Origin: Paraburkholderia sp. SG-MS1
Lineage (GTDB): Bacteria; Pseudomonadota; Gammaproteobacteria; Burkholderiales; Burkholderiaceae
Length of the DNA: 64,000 nucleotides
Reading direction: 5' to 3'
NCBI RefSeq assembly: GCF_012275575.1
Contig: NZ_NPIH01000174.1
Coordinates: 21,655-85,654, forward strand
Part shown: one piece after another, positions 28,684 to 36,558 of the stretch
Layout of the letters: every line of letters begins with the position of its first letter
Position numbering within the stretch: the stretch's first letter is position 1
Program-made: the position numbers and the translations under genes
The notes under the pieces: model-generated
What the model was told of the DNA's origin: nothing
Databases searched by the model: none
What the model saw: only the letters and a program-made list of their open reading frames with translations

Positions 28684-29329
28684 AACAGGCGGGATGGTAT
28701 CGATCGTGGATCGCGCCGTGGGTGGACAAACGGGTGTGTGGCAGGAGTCGCCGCTGGTGGGCGCGGGTGCGTTGCTGAAGAAGCATCAGGCCACGGCGTC
28801 CGCCGCTTTCAGGTTGAGCGAGCGGCCGTTTCTGGAACTCGTCAACGTCCGTGGCGACACGCGCGACGCGGCATTCGTGAACGCGGTGCAGAGCGTGATC
28901 GGTTGCACGCCGCCGGAAAAGGCGAACACGGTCGCGCGCGGCAACGGCTACGACATGCTGTGGCTCGGCCCGGACGAGTGGCTCGTCCGCTCGGCCGCCG
29001 CGCACGATGCCACGCGCACCGCGCCGTTGCAGGCGAAACTTGGCGCCGCGTTGAGCGGTGTGTTCGCGTCGGCGGTGGATGTCGGCAGCGGCTATACGGT
29101 GCTCGAAATCAGCGGCGCGCGCGTGCGTGACGTGCTGGCGCGCGGTTGCCCGCTCGACCTGCATCCCACACTGTTCGGCGCCGGACAATGCGCGCAGAGC
29201 CACTATTTCAAGGCATCGATGACATTGCTGCATACCGGCGCGGACAGCTTCGAGATCGTCGTGCGCCGCAGCTTCGCCGACTACTTCGTCAGGATCATGC
29301 TCGACGCGGCCGAGCCGCTGACGGCGTAA
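28673..29329 (+). CDS. soxG: sarcosine oxidase gamma subunit
   Basis: 218 residues. SoxG-type segments ASAAFRLSERPFLELVNVRGD, MLWLGPDEWLVRS and the terminal LLHTGADSFEIVVRRSFADYFVRIMLDAA. Last gene of the sox operon; the strong hairpin after it at 29331 supports the operon end. Confidence 0.92.
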   Translation: MWNETGGMVSIVDRAVGGQTGVWQESPLVGAGALLKKHQATASAAFRLSERPFLELVNVRGDTRDAAFVNAVQSVIGCTPPEKANTVARGNGYDMLWLGPDEWLVRSAAAHDATRTAPLQAKLGAALSGVFASAVDVGSGYTVLEISGARVRDVLARGCPLDLHPTLFGAGQCAQSHYFKASMTLLHTGADSFEIVVRRSFADYFVRIMLDAAEPLTA

Positions 29330-29330
29330 C

Positions 29331-29366
29331 GCGCGGCGAGCGGTGCACACGCATCGCTCGCCGCGC
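29331..29366 (+). terminator. 12-bp perfect hairpin after soxG
   Basis: GCGCGGCGAGCG / CGCTCGCCGCGC with a 12-base loop, starting 2 bp after the soxG stop. No T-run, so possibly a 3'-end stabiliser. Confidence 0.6.
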
Positions 29367-29397
29367 ATCCGGTCTCGTGCGACTCCCCGCCCATGCC

Positions 29398-29661
29398 ATG
29401 CCGTCGATGCGTCTAGCCACCGCGCGCCTCACCGAGCGCGCGTGCCATGAAGGCGACGCCGCTGCCGCGCTCGCGCTGCTCGATCAGAGCATCGTGCTGC
29501 GGCACCGGCGCATCGCGCTGATCCCTTATCTGCTCGCGCAACAACTCGGCGCGCCGCTGCAGACGCACCATCACGAATACGTCGAAAAAATCGCCGCGCG
29601 CCTGAGTGCGGACACGCTTGCGCGCATCGCCGGCGCCGCGCGTGCGCGGTTGCGTCTCTAA
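29398..29661 (+). CDS. hypothetical small helical protein
   Basis: 87 residues with strongly GC-rich third positions like the neighbours, which argues for real coding. It is predicted all-helical, with HHHEYVEKIAARLSADTLARIAGAARAR at the end; no signal peptide or recognised family. There is no good ribosome site before the ATG at 29398, and an in-frame GTG at 29377 is possible. It lies between the sox operon and an MFS gene on the same strand. Confidence 0.4.
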   Translation: MPSMRLATARLTERACHEGDAAAALALLDQSIVLRHRRIALIPYLLAQQLGAPLQTHHHEYVEKIAARLSADTLARIAGAARARLRL

Positions 29662-29821
29662 CTTTTCGCGTCCCTCGCGCCCGCGTGCCACGCGTCCAAC
29701 GCGACGCCCCCGTTCCATTCCGATGACGCATTCTTTCTATGTGGACGATTTATGTCGGCGTCTACTGAAAACGCTGCCCGGAACACTCACGCGGCTGCCG
29801 CCGCATCAACGAGGGGATGAC

Positions 29822-31240
29822 ATGTCTACCACTTTTCAGCCACGCGCGAGCGCCGCCGCCCGGCTCGAACGACTGCCGTTCTCCGGTTATCACCGGACCA
29901 TCTTCGTCATCATCGCGATTGCATTCTTCTTCGATTCCGTCGACCTCGGCACCATGACGTTCGTGCTCGGCTCGATCAAAAGCGAGTTCCAGTTATCGAG
30001 CGCGACCACGGGCCTCGTCGCCAGTGCGAGCTTCTTCGGCATGGTGATCGGCGCGGCGGTGGCGGGCCTGCTCGCCGATCGCTTCGGGCGCCGGCCGGTG
30101 TTTCAGTGGAGCATGGTGCTGTGGGGCCTCGCGTCGTATCTGTGTTCGACCGCGCAGAGCGTCGAGGCGCTGATCTTTTATCGCGTGCTGCTCGGCTTTG
30201 GCATGGGGATGGAGTTTCCGATCGCGCAGACCTTGCTGTCGGAGTTCGTGCCGGCCGCCTCGCGCGGACGGCTGATCGCGCTGATGGACGGCTTCTGGCC
30301 GCTCGGCTTCATCGCCTCGGGCGTGGTGTCGTACTTCGTGCTGCCGGCCTTCGGCTGGCGCACCGAGTTCGCGCTGCTCGCGATTCCCGCTGTATTCGTG
30401 CTGATCGTGCGGCGTGTGGTGCCGGAGTCGCCGCGCTGGCTCGAACATCGCGGACGCCATGCCGAAGCCGACCGCATTCTCGCCGACATCGAAGTGAAGG
30501 TGATGCGCGCGAAAGGCCTGAGCCAGTTGCGCGCACCGGCCATGCTCGCCGAACCGGCCGCGGCGAAGGGCGGCGGCGCGTTCCGCGAGATCTGGAGCCT
30601 TGCCTACCGGCGCCGCACGATCATGGTGTGGACCCTGTGGTTCTTCGCGCTGCTCGGTTTTTACGGGCTGACGTCGTGGCTCGGTGCGCTGATGCAGCAA
30701 GCCGGTTTCGCGGTGACGAAGTCGGTGCTGTACACGGTGCTGATTTCGCTGGGCGGGATTCCGGGCTTCATTTGCGCGGCGTGGCTCGTCGAGCGCTGGG
30801 GCCGCAAGCCGACCTGTATCGCTTCGCTCGCCGGCAGCGCGGTGATGGCCTACGTCTACGGACAGACCGCGCTTCACGCGCAAACGCCGACGCTGCTGAT
30901 TTGCGCCGGGCTCGGGATGCAGTTCTTTCTGTTCGCGATGTGGGCGGTGCTGTACACGTACACGCCCGAACTCTACGGCACCGGCGCGCGCGCCACGGGC
31001 TCGGGGTTCGCGTCCGCGATCGGCCGGGTAGGGTCGCTGATCGGGCCGTATGTGGTCGGCGTCGTGCTGCCGATGTTCGGCCAGGGCGGCGTGTTTTCGC
31101 TCGGCGCGATGTGCTTTGTGATCGCCGCCGCGGCGGTGTGGATACTCGGGATCGAAACGCGCGGGCTGGCGCTGGAGACGCTCGTGTCGGAAGCGGTCGA
31201 AGCGGACCCGCATGGGGCGTTGAGTCCGGTGCGGGAGTGA
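29822..31240 (+). CDS. MFS transporter
   Basis: 472 residues, 12 predicted membrane segments. The MFS loop 2-3 signature is GLLADRFGRRPVF, with GLGAL-like repeats and the loop 8-9 counterpart LVERWGRKPTCIA. Resembles the AAHS/metabolite:H+ symporter group (FFFDSVDLGTMTFVLGSIKSEF at the first segment, MEFPIAQTLLSEFVPAASRGR in the middle). The start at 29822 follows GAGGGGATGA. Substrate unknown; no linked catabolic gene. Confidence 0.88.
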   Translation: MSTTFQPRASAAARLERLPFSGYHRTIFVIIAIAFFFDSVDLGTMTFVLGSIKSEFQLSSATTGLVASASFFGMVIGAAVAGLLADRFGRRPVFQWSMVLWGLASYLCSTAQSVEALIFYRVLLGFGMGMEFPIAQTLLSEFVPAASRGRLIALMDGFWPLGFIASGVVSYFVLPAFGWRTEFALLAIPAVFVLIVRRVVPESPRWLEHRGRHAEADRILADIEVKVMRAKGLSQLRAPAMLAEPAAAKGGGAFREIWSLAYRRRTIMVWTLWFFALLGFYGLTSWLGALMQQAGFAVTKSVLYTVLISLGGIPGFICAAWLVERWGRKPTCIASLAGSAVMAYVYGQTALHAQTPTLLICAGLGMQFFLFAMWAVLYTYTPELYGTGARATGSGFASAIGRVGSLIGPYVVGVVLPMFGQGGVFSLGAMCFVIAAAAVWILGIETRGLALETLVSEAVEADPHGALSPVRE

Positions 31241-31301
31241 ACGTCGGCGGGTGCCGGGCAAAACAGGGCATGCCCAGCGCCCGCGCTCGTTCAGCGTGCC
31301 T

Positions 31302-32474
31302 TCAATGCCCGCTGCCCGCGAGCGCCGTCAGGATCCGATAAGCGGCGCTCACGCGTGCGTCGTTCGGGATGTTCCGGTTGGCGAGCATGACGATACCCAG
31401 ATGCTTTTCCGGAACGAACGCGACATACGCGCCGAAGCCATTGGTCGAACCGGTCTTGTTGATCCATACATCCTGTCTCGGCGGCTGCGGCGGGCTGATC
31501 TCAGCGGCAGGCTTCGCATGCAGGACCATCTCTGGCGAATTGCCTTCCTGCAAGGTCTTCAACGCGACTGGATACGGATACTGCTCCCAGATCAGATCCT
31601 GCGTCAGCACGCCTGCTTTGAAGTAGCCCGTGTGCGTCGCCGTGATCGCGCGCTGGAGCGTGCTGTCGAGCGGGATCAGATCCATGTTCGCCGCGACGAA
31701 GCGCAGCATGTCAGTCGCGGTCGACTTGATGCCATAGGCTTCGGAGGACAACACGCCGGGCGCCACGCGGACCGGCGCGTCCTGCTTCGTATAGCCTTGC
31801 GCGTAGTCCGGCATCTTCGCTTTCGGCACGTCAAAGTAGCTGCCCGTCATGCCGAGCGCGCGAAACACACGTTGCTGGACCAGCGCGGTGAAGTCCTGTC
31901 CCATGCTCTTCGCCGTGATCAGGCCGAGCGTGCCGATGCCGGGGTTGGCATACGTGCGTTGCGTGCCGGGCGCATAGGCGGGCTGCCATGCGGCGAAGTA
32001 CTGCATCAGCTGGTCGTTGTCGTGGATGTCGTCGGGCACCTGCAACGGCAGCCCGCCAGGCGTGTGCGTGCCCAGGTTGAGCAGGCTCACGCTGCCGAAC
32101 GGCGTGCCGCGCAGCGACGGCAAATACTTTGCCGTCGGGTCCGACAAAGACAGCTTGCCGGTCAAGCCCGCATAAGACGCGAGCGTCGCCGTGAATGTCT
32201 TGCTGACGGAGCCGAGTTCGAACAACGTATCGCGCGTGACCGGCTGGCCGGTTTGCGTCGACGCGACGCCGTAGTTGAGCACGTAGGGCTTGCCCTCGAC
32301 GATCACGCCGACCGCCATCCCCGCAACGCGGTATTTCGCCATGAGCGGTTGAATCGCCGCGTCGACGGTGGGCTTGATCCGCTCGAGCGGGGCATCGGCG
32401 GCGCGGCTCACGGATGGCACCGTGCACAGTGCAAACATGGTGCTTGCGATAAGACTGATTGTTTTGGACTTCAT
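31302..32474 (-). CDS. class C (AmpC-type) beta-lactamase
   Basis: 390-residue serine beta-lactamase/DD-peptidase-fold enzyme. Signal peptide MKSKTISLIASTMFALCT...SRAADA. All three active-site elements are present: S89-V-S-K92, Y175-A-N177 and K340-T-G342, at spacings normal for class C. It would hydrolyse cephalosporins in the periplasm. The ORF opens much further upstream, but the signal peptide fixes the ATG at 32474. No ampR lies beside it, so the usual divergent LysR control is missing. An esterase or peptidase of the same fold cannot be excluded. Confidence 0.88.
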   Translation of the reverse strand: MKSKTISLIASTMFALCTVPSVSRAADAPLERIKPTVDAAIQPLMAKYRVAGMAVGVIVEGKPYVLNYGVASTQTGQPVTRDTLFELGSVSKTFTATLASYAGLTGKLSLSDPTAKYLPSLRGTPFGSVSLLNLGTHTPGGLPLQVPDDIHDNDQLMQYFAAWQPAYAPGTQRTYANPGIGTLGLITAKSMGQDFTALVQQRVFRALGMTGSYFDVPKAKMPDYAQGYTKQDAPVRVAPGVLSSEAYGIKSTATDMLRFVAANMDLIPLDSTLQRAITATHTGYFKAGVLTQDLIWEQYPYPVALKTLQEGNSPEMVLHAKPAAEISPPQPPRQDVWINKTGSTNGFGAYVAFVPEKHLGIVMLANRNIPNDARVSAAYRILTALAGSGH

Positions 32475-32602
32475 GGGCAGCGTTTTCCTGGATGTCGGCC
32501 GGCAGGTTGGCCGAGTCGCACTATCCGGCTTTCGCCGCGCGCTGACAATCGAGGATAAGTTGCACGAGGGTAAAGAAAATCTTGTGGAGTGTGCCAGACC
32601 GG

Positions 32603-33244
32603 TTACCAGCGCAACAGCCGCGGGCCGAGCAGCGCCCCGATCACCGTCGGCACGAGCATCCCCAGCAGATACCACGCGCCCCAGAACGGAATGCCCATCT
32701 CCGGACAATGCAGGCAATAGGCGAGCGTCGCGGTCGAGCCAGCCAGCAAGCCGCCCGCGGCGCCCGTCAGCGCGAGCTGGGTCGGCGCCAGTCCTTTGAG
32801 CGCCCAGAACACGGCGACAAAGCCCGGAACCGACAGCATCGCGATATTGAACGGGCAGACCCGCCAGGTTTTGCCGAGCACGAGTGCGAGCCGGCCGTCG
32901 TCGGGTGTGCCCATCAAGACATACGCGCCGGCCAGCCACACCGCTGCGACCGGCGCGGCGATCAGCCAGCCACTGGCGCCGGCGCGCCCGCCCGGCCGCG
33001 CGAGCCGTGTCGACATCCACAGCGAACCGAGCATCAGACACAGCGGCAACGCGACCTTGGCCCAGAAGATCGGTGTGAGCGCGACGTCAGCGAGGTCGCG
33101 CCGGACGCCGAGCAACCCCGCCATGATCAGCGTCGCACCGGCCGCGCCGCTCAGCACCGCGACGGCAAAGCGTTTCGTGAGCGCGTGACGGTCTGTCGGC
33201 GCGACACCGGTCGCCAGCAGAGAGATGAATTCATCCGTTTTCAT
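32603..33244 (-). CDS. nrsF: NrsF-type (DUF1109) membrane anti-sigma factor
   Basis: 213 residues, six predicted membrane segments, start MKTDEFISLLATGVAP typical of DUF1109/NrsF. Conserved cysteines in RVCPFNI and YCLHCPEMG fit a redox-sensing anti-sigma factor. It should hold SigF at the membrane until stress. Translationally coupled to sigF by a 4-bp ATGA overlap. Confidence 0.9.
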   Translation of the reverse strand: MKTDEFISLLATGVAPTDRHALTKRFAVAVLSGAAGATLIMAGLLGVRRDLADVALTPIFWAKVALPLCLMLGSLWMSTRLARPGGRAGASGWLIAAPVAAVWLAGAYVLMGTPDDGRLALVLGKTWRVCPFNIAMLSVPGFVAVFWALKGLAPTQLALTGAAGGLLAGSTATLAYCLHCPEMGIPFWGAWYLLGMLVPTVIGALLGPRLLRW

Positions 33245-33813
33245 CGGCTTCCTCGAATCTTTGCGGCCAACGCCTTGAGTCCACGATGCACGCCGATCTT
33301 GACCGCGGACTCCGACAAGCCGGTCAACTGCGCGGTTTCCGTCACGGACAGCCCTTCGAGCTTGACATGCATGATCGGCAGACGCTGACGATCGGGCAAC
33401 TGTTCGAGCAGCTTGCCCACGTCGCGCCGGGCTTGCGCCGGTTCGAGATCGGGCGCGGCGAGCAATTCGAATGCATCGTCGAGCGGATCGTTGAGCGCGT
33501 CATGGCGCGAACGCGCCCGAAAGTAATCCGTCAGCTTGTAGCGCGCGATGGCGTGAATCCACGCGGTCAGCGGCTGCTCGTCGCGATACGTATGCCGTCC
33601 ATTGTGAACCGCCAGCAATATTTCCTGCACCAGATCCTCGACATCGGCCGCGCTATCGTGAAGGCGCCGCCGCAAGAAGCCACGCAGGTGCGCGCCCAGT
33701 TCCGCGAGGAATTGCCGGTAGGCGGCAGCGTCTGCGTCCAGGCCGCGCAAAAACAGGGCTCGCAGATGGGCCTCTTTTGCCTGCGCTGCGGTGATATCGG
33801 TAGTTCGATTCAT
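33241..33813 (-). CDS. sigF: ECF sigma factor SigF
   Basis: 190 residues. Region 2 (AADVEDLVQEILLAVHNGRHTY...PLTAWIHAIARYKLTDYFR) and region 4 (LPDRQRLPIMHVKLEGLSVTETAQLTGLSESAVKIGVHRGLKAL). Partner of NrsF. A GTAACC-N16-CGAA element overlaps the annotated ATG at 33813, so if that promoter is used, translation must begin further in, perhaps just before LRALFLRGLD after AAAAGAGG. The true start is therefore uncertain by about 15 codons. Confidence 0.88.
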   Translation of the reverse strand: MNRTTDITAAQAKEAHLRALFLRGLDADAAAYRQFLAELGAHLRGFLRRRLHDSAADVEDLVQEILLAVHNGRHTYRDEQPLTAWIHAIARYKLTDYFRARSRHDALNDPLDDAFELLAAPDLEPAQARRDVGKLLEQLPDRQRLPIMHVKLEGLSVTETAQLTGLSESAVKIGVHRGLKALAAKIRGSR

Positions 33814-33829
33814 CGGGGACGTCGGTTAC
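33804..33829 (-). promoter_or_regulatory. SigF-type promoter at sigF (autoregulation)
   Basis: On the minus strand GTAACC (33824-33829), 16 bp, CGAA (33804-33807). Identical to the element before the Met-rich peptide gene and to the SigF promoter consensus I recall from Caulobacter. The annotated sigF ATG lies inside the spacer. Confidence 0.65.
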
Positions 33830-33929
33830 AGGAAACAGGAGTTTATTCCATCGCCTCGGGCGTTGGCGGCGAGGACTGCGTCGCGTGCGTTCTTTTTGTC
33901 TGTTGAAGAGAAAAAACTTTGCGCGTGCT

Positions 33930-33955
33930 GTAACCGCGCCGGGACACGCAGCGAA
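33930..33955 (+). promoter_or_regulatory. SigF-type promoter for the Met-rich peptide operon
   Basis: GTAACC (33930-33935), 16 bp, CGAA (33952-33955), about 130 bp upstream of the peptide gene start. It predicts a roughly 120-nt leader and an operon peptide, cytochrome b, molybdoenzyme. Confidence 0.75.
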
Positions 33956-34085
33956 CTACCTCACAGATGCGCGATGACGACGCATCGGTAGTTGCCGCAA
34001 AGCAGTCTGTTTAACACCCGCGGGCCGGCCACAAGCTCTAGCCATGAGCGGCGGCGGCCCGACCAACAACACTCCAGGAGTTGTC

Positions 34086-34325
34086 ATGAAACGCATTGCA
34101 ATCGCAGCAGTCGCCGCCGCCTTGCTTGTCAGCGGTGGTTCGGTGTTCGCCCAGGCGAGCGGCGCCATGTCCAACGATTCGATGTCGAAAGACGCGATGA
34201 GCAAGGACTCGATGGCCAAAGATTCGATGTCCAAAGACTCGATGAAGAAGGACGGCAGCAAGATGAAGCACGACTCGATGAAAAAAGACGACGCAATGAA
34301 AAAAGACGACGCGATGAGCAAGTAA
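34086..34325 (+). CDS. mrpX: periplasmic Met-rich pentapeptide-repeat peptide (MrpX-like)
   Basis: 79 residues: signal peptide MKRIAIAAVAAALLVSGG...VFAQ, then tandem five-residue repeats of the form M-S/K/A-K-D-S/A, with 10 methionines in about 57 mature residues and no cysteine. In Azospira suillum a Met-rich periplasmic peptide controlled by SigF/NrsF scavenges hypochlorite and is recycled by a YedY-type reductase; this locus has the same members. The ATG at 34086 follows CCAGGAGTTGTC. Low-complexity, presumably unstructured. Confidence 0.85.
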   Translation: MKRIAIAAVAAALLVSGGSVFAQASGAMSNDSMSKDAMSKDSMAKDSMSKDSMKKDGSKMKHDSMKKDDAMKKDDAMSK

Positions 34326-34395
34326 GGCACGCAGGTGCGTTCCTGGCATCGTGCGGCGAACGCACCTGAGCCTCGTGGCTTCACGGAGATTCGGA

Positions 34396-35022
34396 ATGAA
34401 AGCTCTCCCTCAATCTGGTGCGTTGCCCGACGCGACACGCACCCTGCAACCCGCATGGGTGCGCATCGCACACTGGCTCAACGCGTTGGCCGTGGTGCTG
34501 ATGATGCTGTCGGGCTGGCGAATCTACGACGCGTCCCCGGTGTTCCGGGGTTTCACGATCCCGACCGGCCTCACGCTCGGCGGCTGGCTCGGCGGCGCGT
34601 TGCAATGGCACTTCGCGGCGATGTGGCTGCTGTTCTTCAACGCACTCTTTTATCTGGCGATGAACCTCGTCACGGGCCGCATCCGGTCGAAGTTTTTCCC
34701 GCTGTCGCCTCGCGCGGTCCTGCACGACCTGCGCGAAGCCTTGAAAGGCCACCTGTCGCATGCGGACCCGAGCCGCTACAACGCAGTGCAGAAGTTCGCC
34801 TACCTGTTCGCGATGCTCGACATAGCCGTGCTGATCGTATCGGGGCTCGCGATCTGGAAGTCGGTGCAGTTTCCGGTACTGCGCGAACTGATGGGCGGAT
34901 ATGACAACGCGCGCGTGGTTCACTTCTGCGCGATGGCGCTGCTGGCCGGTTTCATCGTGATTCACCTGACGATGGTCGCGCTCGTGCCGCGCTCGTTGCT
35001 CACGATGATTCGTGGCCGCTAA
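34396..35022 (+). CDS. membrane cytochrome b (YedZ1-like)
   Basis: 208 residues, four main membrane segments, with His26, His72, His176 and His190 placed to hold two b haems, as in the cytochrome b561/thiosulfate-reductase cytochrome b family. It would feed quinol electrons to the molybdoenzyme encoded 15 bp downstream. Same strand and 70 bp after the Met-rich peptide gene. Confidence 0.85.
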   Translation: MKALPQSGALPDATRTLQPAWVRIAHWLNALAVVLMMLSGWRIYDASPVFRGFTIPTGLTLGGWLGGALQWHFAAMWLLFFNALFYLAMNLVTGRIRSKFFPLSPRAVLHDLREALKGHLSHADPSRYNAVQKFAYLFAMLDIAVLIVSGLAIWKSVQFPVLRELMGGYDNARVVHFCAMALLAGFIVIHLTMVALVPRSLLTMIRGR

Positions 35023-35037
35023 CCGAGGACTACTCCT

Positions 35038-35814
35038 GTGAAGCCATTCAAACCGTCGCGATCGGGCGTCGATCGCGAGTCGCTCAGCCTCGACGTGCGG
35101 CGTGAGCTCGATATGCCGTCACGGCGTCTGTTCGGCAAACGCATCATCACACTGGGCGGGTTGGCGATGCTGACCGGATGCAGCCTGTCGGACGATAAAT
35201 CGGTCGAGACCTTTCTATCGCGCGTGTCGGGAATGAACGACCGCGTGCAAGGCTGGCTATTCGACCCGAACCGTCTCGCACCGACCTACACCGAAGCACA
35301 GATCACACGTCCGTTCCCGTTCAATGCGTTCTATGGGATCGACGATGTGCCGCACGTCGATGGCGGCGATTTCCGCCTGAAAGTGAGCGGCCTCGTGCAG
35401 GACAGGAAGGACTGGACGCTCGCCGACCTTGACGCATTGCCGAAAACCGAACAGATCACGCGGCATATCTGTGTCGAAGGCTGGAGCGCGATCGGCCGAT
35501 GGGGCGGCACGCCGTTCGCCGAATTTCTCAAGCGTGTCGGTGCGGACACGTCGGCGAAATACGTCGGCTTCAAATGCGCTGACGACTACTACGAAAGCAT
35601 CGACATGCCAACGGCGCTGCATCCGCAGACGCTGTTGACCTTTACCTTTGACGGTCAGCAATTGCCCGCGAAATACGGCTATCCGATGAAGCTCAGAATG
35701 CCGACCAAACTCGGCTACAAGAATCCGAAGCACATCATGGAGATTTTCGTGACCAACACGTTTCCAGGTGGCTATTGGGTCGATCAGGGCTATAACTGGT
35801 TTGGCGGATCGTGA
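35038..35814 (+). CDS. Tat-exported molybdoenzyme, methionine-sulfoxide reductase (YedY1/MsrP-like)
   Basis: 258 residues of the sulfite-oxidase fold. The molybdenum-ligand cysteine is Cys145 in RHICVEGWSAIGRWGG. Probably reduces oxidised methionine residues of the upstream peptide. N-terminus: twin-arginine motif S28-R-R-L-F-G-K34 and then L-T-G-C48, a lipobox, so it may be a Tat-dependent lipoprotein. Start codon is GTG at 35038, after GAGGACTACTCCT; an ATG at 35113 would give a shorter, more usual Tat signal. Confidence 0.85.
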   Translation: MKPFKPSRSGVDRESLSLDVRRELDMPSRRLFGKRIITLGGLAMLTGCSLSDDKSVETFLSRVSGMNDRVQGWLFDPNRLAPTYTEAQITRPFPFNAFYGIDDVPHVDGGDFRLKVSGLVQDRKDWTLADLDALPKTEQITRHICVEGWSAIGRWGGTPFAEFLKRVGADTSAKYVGFKCADDYYESIDMPTALHPQTLLTFTFDGQQLPAKYGYPMKLRMPTKLGYKNPKHIMEIFVTNTFPGGYWVDQGYNWFGGS

Positions 35815-36018
35815 GTCGCGGGCCGAACACCGGAACCGGCCGAGATGCGCAAGCAGTGAGTGCGGAGTAATATCGCTACCAGGCTCAGCTTCCCGCTCGA
35901 GCGCGATCGGGTGCCCATGCGCACGTCGATCCATGAACCGGAAGCGGGCTCGCTGGAACGCCTGGACGCCGCGCGGATGAAACGCATGGCGGTGTCGGCA
36001 TTGCCGAGGACATCGTTC

Positions 36019-36420
36019 ATGTCAAGCGAATGGAAGCGCCGCCTGCGGTTGTTTATCCAGCGTTTCTGGCAGCCGACCAGCGCGTGCATGACCTGTATGC
36101 CCGGCAGCTGGGGCAATCTCATGAGCCTCGCCCACTGGACGATCGCATTGCAGACCGGTCTGCTGACCGGGCTGCTGGCGGTCTTGCTGACTTTCACGCC
36201 AGCGGCCCGATTCTATAAGCACCGATATAGCAATGCGCTGCTAGTCGGTTTGCTGACGGCGATAGGCGACGCTTACGCCCACCAGAGCCACTACCGCATC
36301 CCCTATGTGGAGCATATCGTGACCGGTGTGATCTCCGCTCTCCTGACGTTGGCCGCGTCGTATCTCTTCGAAGATCGGGCGCGACGCCTTCGCGCGGCGT
36401 GGGCTCGGGTTTTCGGGTAG
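36019..36420 (+). CDS. hypothetical membrane protein
   Basis: 133 residues with three hydrophobic segments (roughly 44-62, 73-84, 98-117) and a basic C-terminus (FEDRARRLRAAWARVFG). It includes a MTCMPGSWGN segment with two cysteines and HQSHYRIPYVEH between helices. ATG at 36019 is preceded by GAGGA at 9 bp; the ORF extends up to 35860. No family recognised. It follows the SigF-type operon by 204 bp on the same strand and could be a further member. Confidence 0.6.
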   Translation: MSSEWKRRLRLFIQRFWQPTSACMTCMPGSWGNLMSLAHWTIALQTGLLTGLLAVLLTFTPAARFYKHRYSNALLVGLLTAIGDAYAHQSHYRIPYVEHIVTGVISALLTLAASYLFEDRARRLRAAWARVFG

Positions 36421-36558
36421 CGAACCTGTGACGCGCTGGGCGGGCGGTCAGGTCAGTCGTCACCGCGCATGAGACTGGATTCGACCGCGTAGCCTTCCAC
36501 AAAGAGTTCGATGAAAAGGCGCTTCAGTTTTTCAGATCGAACATGCACTGAGCGCGCT

